A stretch of DNA of 7,816 nucleotides from an uncultured Peptococcaceae bacterium (lineage in GTDB: Bacteria; Bacillota; Peptococcia; Peptococcales; Peptococcaceae), in NCBI GenBank assembly GCA_938044045.1, contig CALIQN010000132.1, positions 1-7,816 on the forward strand, in the 5' to 3' direction. Below the pieces are notes generated by a model, which made no database searches, had not been told where the DNA came from, and saw only the letters and a list, made by a program, of their open reading frames with translations. The position numbers and the translations under genes were made by a program. Below, one piece after another: positions 4,581 through 7,816 of this stretch. Positions within the stretch are counted from its first letter, which is position 1; every line of letters starts with the position of its first letter.

Positions 4581-5921
4581 TTAGCCTAACACTTTTTCAA
4601 TAAAATCAGCTAACTCTTTTGCCATTACTTCAATTTTTTCTTGATCTTTCCCCTCTATCATGACCCGAATCAGTGGTTCAGTCCCTGAAGCTCTCACCAA
4701 AATTCTACCCTCACCGCCCAGGCTAGTTTCTTGCTTTTTAATCTCATCTTTAATCGCAGTATTACTTTCCCAACCATCTTTATTTTTAACATTGACATTG
4801 ACTAAAACCTGTGGATAAAGCTTTAATGATTTTCTTAATTCAGATAAGGGCTTATCAGAAGAAAAAATAACATTTAAGAGCATAATTGCACTCAAGAGAC
4901 CATCTCCAGTAGTGTTGTATTCACTAAAGATAAGATGACCTGACTGTTCTCCACCTAAATTTGCTTGATGTTCTTGCATACCTTGGCTAACAAAGCGATC
5001 ACCAACTGCAGTTTCTACAAATGTAATATCAGCCACTTCTAGAGCCTTACGAAGCCCTAAATTACTCATGACTGTCGCCACTAAAGTATTATTTGCCAAA
5101 GCATGACGTTCTTTAAGATAGATAGCATAAATATAGAGTAAAATATCTCCATCTAAGACTTCACCATACTCATCTATTGCTAAAAAACGATCTGCATCAC
5201 CATCAAAGGCAAAACCAAAATCTGCTCTTTCATTCTGCACTTTTTCCTTTAAAGCTTCTAAGTGTGTTGAGCCACAATGATCATTGATATTAATACCATC
5301 TGGGCTATCACCTATAGCAATCACTTCTAGCCCTAAATCTCTAAAAAGAGCATCTGCTAGCCCACTGCTCGCACCATTTGCCATATCAAGAATCACTTTT
5401 TTCTTCTTACCAAAGTGCTCATATTGGTCCTTTAAAAATGTTTTATAGATTTCTTTGCCTTCTGTTTCAATCGTATATTGTCCAATATTTTCTACACTTG
5501 TTTCTAGTGTAAAATCTTCTTCTAAATACGTTTCAATCAAATGCTCTAAATCATCACGAAGTTTTTTTCCCTCATGATCAAAGAACTTAATACCATTATC
5601 CCAATAAGGATTATGAGAAGCAGAAATTACTACACCCAATCTTGCCTTATAGTATCTTGTTAGATAAGCAATAGCTGGTGTCGGAATTTGCCCCAAACTA
5701 ATCACATGATAGCCTTGTGCCATTAAACCTGAACTCAGTGCATGTTCTAACATTGTGCCAGAATTTCTACTATCTCTTCCTATTACAACAGTTTTTGATC
5801 CCTGTCCATTTATCTCATTTAACATTTTTCCGACAGCCAGCCCTAGGTCATGAGCCAATTGTGAAGTCAACTTATCATTGACTTTTCCTCTGATGCCGTC
5901 TGTACCAAAATATCTTCCCAT
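4581..5921 (-). CDS. glmM: Phosphoglucosamine mutase GlmM, 446 aa
   Basis: Converts glucosamine-6-phosphate to glucosamine-1-phosphate, the step feeding UDP-GlcNAc for peptidoglycan. All four active-site loops are present: the phosphoserine loop ISASHNP with S102, the metal loop DGDADR (240-245), the sugar-binding loop GEQSGH (324-329) and the phosphate-binding loop RASGTEPLIR (410-419). The N-terminus GRYFGTDGIRG is diagnostic. Length is standard. The ATG at 5919-5921 has GAGGAG 5 nt upstream. It follows ybbR by 20 nt. In other Bacillota GlmM binds and inhibits CdaA, so co-transcription matches a direct functional link between cell-wall precursor synthesis and c-di-AMP. No glmS ribozyme or other leader structure is seen. 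Confidence 0.97.
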   Translation of the reverse strand: MGRYFGTDGIRGKVNDKLTSQLAHDLGLAVGKMLNEINGQGSKTVVIGRDSRNSGTMLEHALSSGLMAQGYHVISLGQIPTPAIAYLTRYYKARLGVVISASHNPYWDNGIKFFDHEGKKLRDDLEHLIETYLEEDFTLETSVENIGQYTIETEGKEIYKTFLKDQYEHFGKKKKVILDMANGASSGLADALFRDLGLEVIAIGDSPDGININDHCGSTHLEALKEKVQNERADFGFAFDGDADRFLAIDEYGEVLDGDILLYIYAIYLKERHALANNTLVATVMSNLGLRKALEVADITFVETAVGDRFVSQGMQEHQANLGGEQSGHLIFSEYNTTGDGLLSAIMLLNVIFSSDKPLSELRKSLKLYPQVLVNVNVKNKDGWESNTAIKDEIKKQETSLGGEGRILVRASGTEPLIRVMIEGKDQEKIEVMAKELADFIEKVLG

Positions 5922-5941
5922 ACAATCTCCTCTTTATTCAT

Positions 5942-6877
5942 TTATGCATTTACTTTTTTTATGTTAATTGTTACCTCTATTGGTTTTACATCTTTTATTG
6001 CTAACTCTATCGGTAAATCCAAATCCACAGCCATTACAGTAGTATCCTTAAGTTCATTCAATTTAATTTTTTTGGTACTAATTTTTTGTATTTTTGATAA
6101 TACCTTTTCTTCACCATAAACCACAATAGATGATTTATTCAAAATAATATCACCAAGTACATAACCTTTTGGTAATTCCCCCGAAAAGACCACATCAATT
6201 GGCAGTTCTTTAGAACTTTCTTGGATAATTGATAAATCTACTTTTACAGAACTTTCATTTACCTTAATATCCTGTGAAGAAATAACATTACCATAACTAT
6301 CTAAAAATACAATAGGTAATTCTACTGTTGTTTTAGTGGTATATTTTGCTAAATCAAGCTCAACAACCCCTTGATTGACAACATCCAAAACATCACTTGA
6401 AGCGTAGACCGTTATCTCATCTATTGGTAAACTTGGTCTCTCCCCAAAACGTAAGCCTTCTTGTAAATTGCCCTTTGTGATCAAATTTAAAGGTACTTTT
6501 TTAGATTCTAAAGGTCGAACACTGATAGTGATTTTTTCTGGAAACATCCGCTGCACTTTTACACCAACTGGAGATTTTACAGTTGGTGTAATATAATTTT
6601 CCCCTATATGTGCTGATTGCATATCTACCGTTGCAGAAAAATCTGCAGAAGTTAAACTCTGCAACTGACGATTTCTACCAATTACAGTCAAACTAACTTG
6701 TCCTTCTTTTAATTTTGAGCCATAGCTTGTATGTAAATTTTCAACAGAAATAGGCACCTGAATCACTCTTGTTACAGTTGGATTTTCAATACTGCCAACA
6801 TAAGACCATATCAAAAGCGCAATTAAAATAGACACAACCTTACGTGGAAGATTACCTTTTTCTCTCGTTTTACTCAT
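5942..6877 (-). CDS. ybbR: YbbR-domain protein, CdaA regulator (CdaR), 311 aa
   Basis: A membrane-anchored extracytoplasmic protein that binds and modulates CdaA in related bacteria. After a basic N-terminus (MSKTREKGNLPRK) there is one membrane segment (VVSILIALLIWSYVGSI, about 14-30). Three YbbR repeats of roughly 85-95 residues follow (about 33-120, 121-220, 221-311), each beta-rich and closing with alternating hydrophobic strands such as KITISVRPL, VKVDLSI and IEVTINIKK. A GTG at 6890-6892 would give five more residues, but it lies within the SD (GGAGG at 6886-6890). The ATG at 6875-6877, 8 nt after the SD and overlapping the cdaA stop by one base (TAATG), is the better start. Confidence 0.9.
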   Translation of the reverse strand: MSKTREKGNLPRKVVSILIALLIWSYVGSIENPTVTRVIQVPISVENLHTSYGSKLKEGQVSLTVIGRNRQLQSLTSADFSATVDMQSAHIGENYITPTVKSPVGVKVQRMFPEKITISVRPLESKKVPLNLITKGNLQEGLRFGERPSLPIDEITVYASSDVLDVVNQGVVELDLAKYTTKTTVELPIVFLDSYGNVISSQDIKVNESSVKVDLSIIQESSKELPIDVVFSGELPKGYVLGDIILNKSSIVVYGEEKVLSKIQKISTKKIKLNELKDTTVMAVDLDLPIELAIKDVKPIEVTINIKKVNA

Positions 6878-7695
6878 TAGCCTATCCTCCACTTACCTAA
6901 AATTGTTTTCTTTGTCTCATCAATCACTAAAGACTCTGAAAGTAAGGTATAAAGATCTTTGCGTGATAAATCATGAAATAGTTTACCATTTTGAGCAATG
7001 GACATAGCTCCTGTTTCTTCAGAAACAATCAATACCACAGCATCAGTCTGTTCAGTCAATCCTATAGCTGCCCTATGCCTTGTCCCTAACGCTTTAGAAA
7101 TCGTACGACTATCAGTCAATGGAAGGTAGCAGGCTGCAGCAGCAATACGATTTTCTTTTATAATTACAGCGCCATCATGTAAAGGTGTATTGACCACAAA
7201 AATATTATTCAGTAGGGCAGTGGAAACCTCACTATCAAGTTTAATACCTGTGTTAATATACTCTAGTAAACTGTCCTGTCTTTGAACAGCAATCAAGACA
7301 CCTGTTTTTTCAGCACTATTGGCTATCATCGTGCCCATAAGGCTTTCAACTAAAATGGTTGCATCCCCATCTAAGTTCTCTTTGAAAAAAATATTACCTA
7401 GTCTCTTTTGTCCTAAATTAGAAAGCACCTTTCTCAATTCAGGCGCAAAAAGAATTGGTATGGCTATTACTAACATCTTTTGCAACTGAATTAAAATCCA
7501 ATTCACTGCAATCAAACCTAAATATTCACTGATAATACTAATAATTAAAATAATTACTATGCCTTTAACAAGCTGTTCAGCTCTTGTGCCTTTCAACATC
7601 ATAATCAATTTATAAACAACCACAGCAATAATGGTAATATCTAAAAGATTAATTGGCTGTAATATTGCAGGTAGATTCAAAAGCCATTCGTACAT
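6877..7695 (-). CDS. cdaA: Diadenylate cyclase CdaA (membrane c-di-AMP synthase), 272 aa
   Basis: Condenses two ATP into cyclic di-AMP, an essential messenger for potassium, osmotic and cell-wall balance in many Bacillota. Three N-terminal membrane helices (about 15-34, 43-61, 64-83) are followed by a short linker and the DAC domain (about 105-250). Catalytic motifs are intact: LHDGAVII with DGA at 174-176 and LGTRHRAAIG with GTRHRAA at 204-210. Length is typical (about 270 aa). The ATG at 7693-7695 has a GAGGG site. It is the first gene of the operon, with its own promoter about 30 nt upstream, and its stop overlaps the ybbR start. Confidence 0.96.
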   Translation of the reverse strand: MYEWLLNLPAILQPINLLDITIIAVVVYKLIMMLKGTRAEQLVKGIVIILIISIISEYLGLIAVNWILIQLQKMLVIAIPILFAPELRKVLSNLGQKRLGNIFFKENLDGDATILVESLMGTMIANSAEKTGVLIAVQRQDSLLEYINTGIKLDSEVSTALLNNIFVVNTPLHDGAVIIKENRIAAAACYLPLTDSRTISKALGTRHRAAIGLTEQTDAVVLIVSEETGAMSIAQNGKLFHDLSRKDLYTLLSESLVIDETKKTILGKWRIG

Positions 7696-7726
7696 GCTAT
7701 CCCTCTATTCTTTTCTACTCCCCATT

Positions 7727-7755
7727 ATTCTACACTATGCTTCTTGTTTTTTCCA
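7727..7755 (-). promoter_or_regulatory. cdaA: Promoter of the cdaA operon
   Basis: On the minus strand TGGAAA (7750-7755, 4 of 6 to the -35 consensus) and TAGAAT (7727-7732, 5 of 6 to the -10) are exactly 17 nt apart. The predicted start is near 7720, about 25 nt before the cdaA ATG. A terminator lies directly upstream at 7767-7804, so the operon needs a promoter in this short gap, and this is the best one visible. Confidence 0.55.
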
Positions 7756-7766
7756 TCTAATGACAT

Positions 7767-7804
7767 AAAAAAGCACCCTATCAATTAAATTGATAGGGCG
7801 CTTT
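7767..7804 (-). terminator. Terminator of a minus-strand gene beyond the right edge
   Basis: A 10-bp stem (7776-7785 with 7789-7798, loop TAA) extends past one mismatch by five outer pairs (7770-7774 with 7800-7804). On the minus strand it ends in GCTTTTTTATG, a clear intrinsic terminator. The plus-strand side has only three T residues, so it acts mainly on minus-strand transcripts coming from the right, separating them from cdaA. Confidence 0.85.
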
Positions 7805-7816
7805 CAGGCGTTATTA

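Noticed and set aside
6878..6892. GTG start five codons upstream for ybbR
   Set aside because: The GTG is part of a GTGGAGG ribosome site; the ATG at 6877 is at proper spacing and gives the usual TAATG overlap.

Overview
The window looks like a low-GC Gram-positive-lineage chromosome (Bacillota). The best guess is an anaerobic member of the Negativicutes or Clostridia, based on AT-rich codons, strong AGGAGG-type ribosome binding sites, intrinsic terminators with long T tracts, and a cdaA-ybbR-glmM core followed by acpS, a fused NAD(P)H-hydrate repair gene and mazF. The class-level call is inference.

Right part (about 1131-7816): one long minus-strand operon. A promoter at 7727-7755 drives cdaA (c-di-AMP synthase), ybbR/cdaR (its membrane regulator), glmM (phosphoglucosamine mutase), acpS (holo-ACP synthase), a bifunctional nnr gene (NAD(P)HX epimerase plus dehydratase), an orphan mazF/ndoA RNase toxin and an HutI-like amidohydrolase. 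Genes overlap or lie 1-20 nt apart. The run ends at a 16-bp stem terminator (1131-1177) that abuts the last stop codon. A second terminator at 7767-7804 closes a minus-strand gene lying beyond the right edge. CdaA, YbbR and GlmM form a known functional group linking c-di-AMP to cell-wall precursor supply; the other genes serve lipid-carrier activation, cofactor repair and RNA cleavage. Two starts are better placed downstream of the longest-ORF starts (nnr at 4217, ybbR at 6877).

Left part (about 1-1130): accessory, phage-flavoured DNA. It holds two coupled minus-strand genes (a YjcQ-family winged-helix protein and an unknown acidic protein). Upstream of them is a headless zinc-ribbon fragment that stops right at the operon terminator and probably marks the edge of an old insertion.

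The most interesting item is at 113-372. It has the full architecture of a par/Fst-like type I toxin-antitoxin locus: a 32-residue hydrophobic toxin gene (GTG start, 168-266) with an extended -10 promoter and a ribosome-site hairpin, and a convergent short antisense RNA (about 336 to 272) from a good promoter. The two transcripts share a bidirectional terminator (273-306). A 12-nt direct repeat lets the antisense RNA pair with the first codons of the toxin message. A second, 11-nt repeat at the same spacing suggests that the antitoxin gene arose by duplication of the toxin's own 5' coding region. At the far left edge a minus-strand gene begins (ATG at 8-10) and leaves the window.
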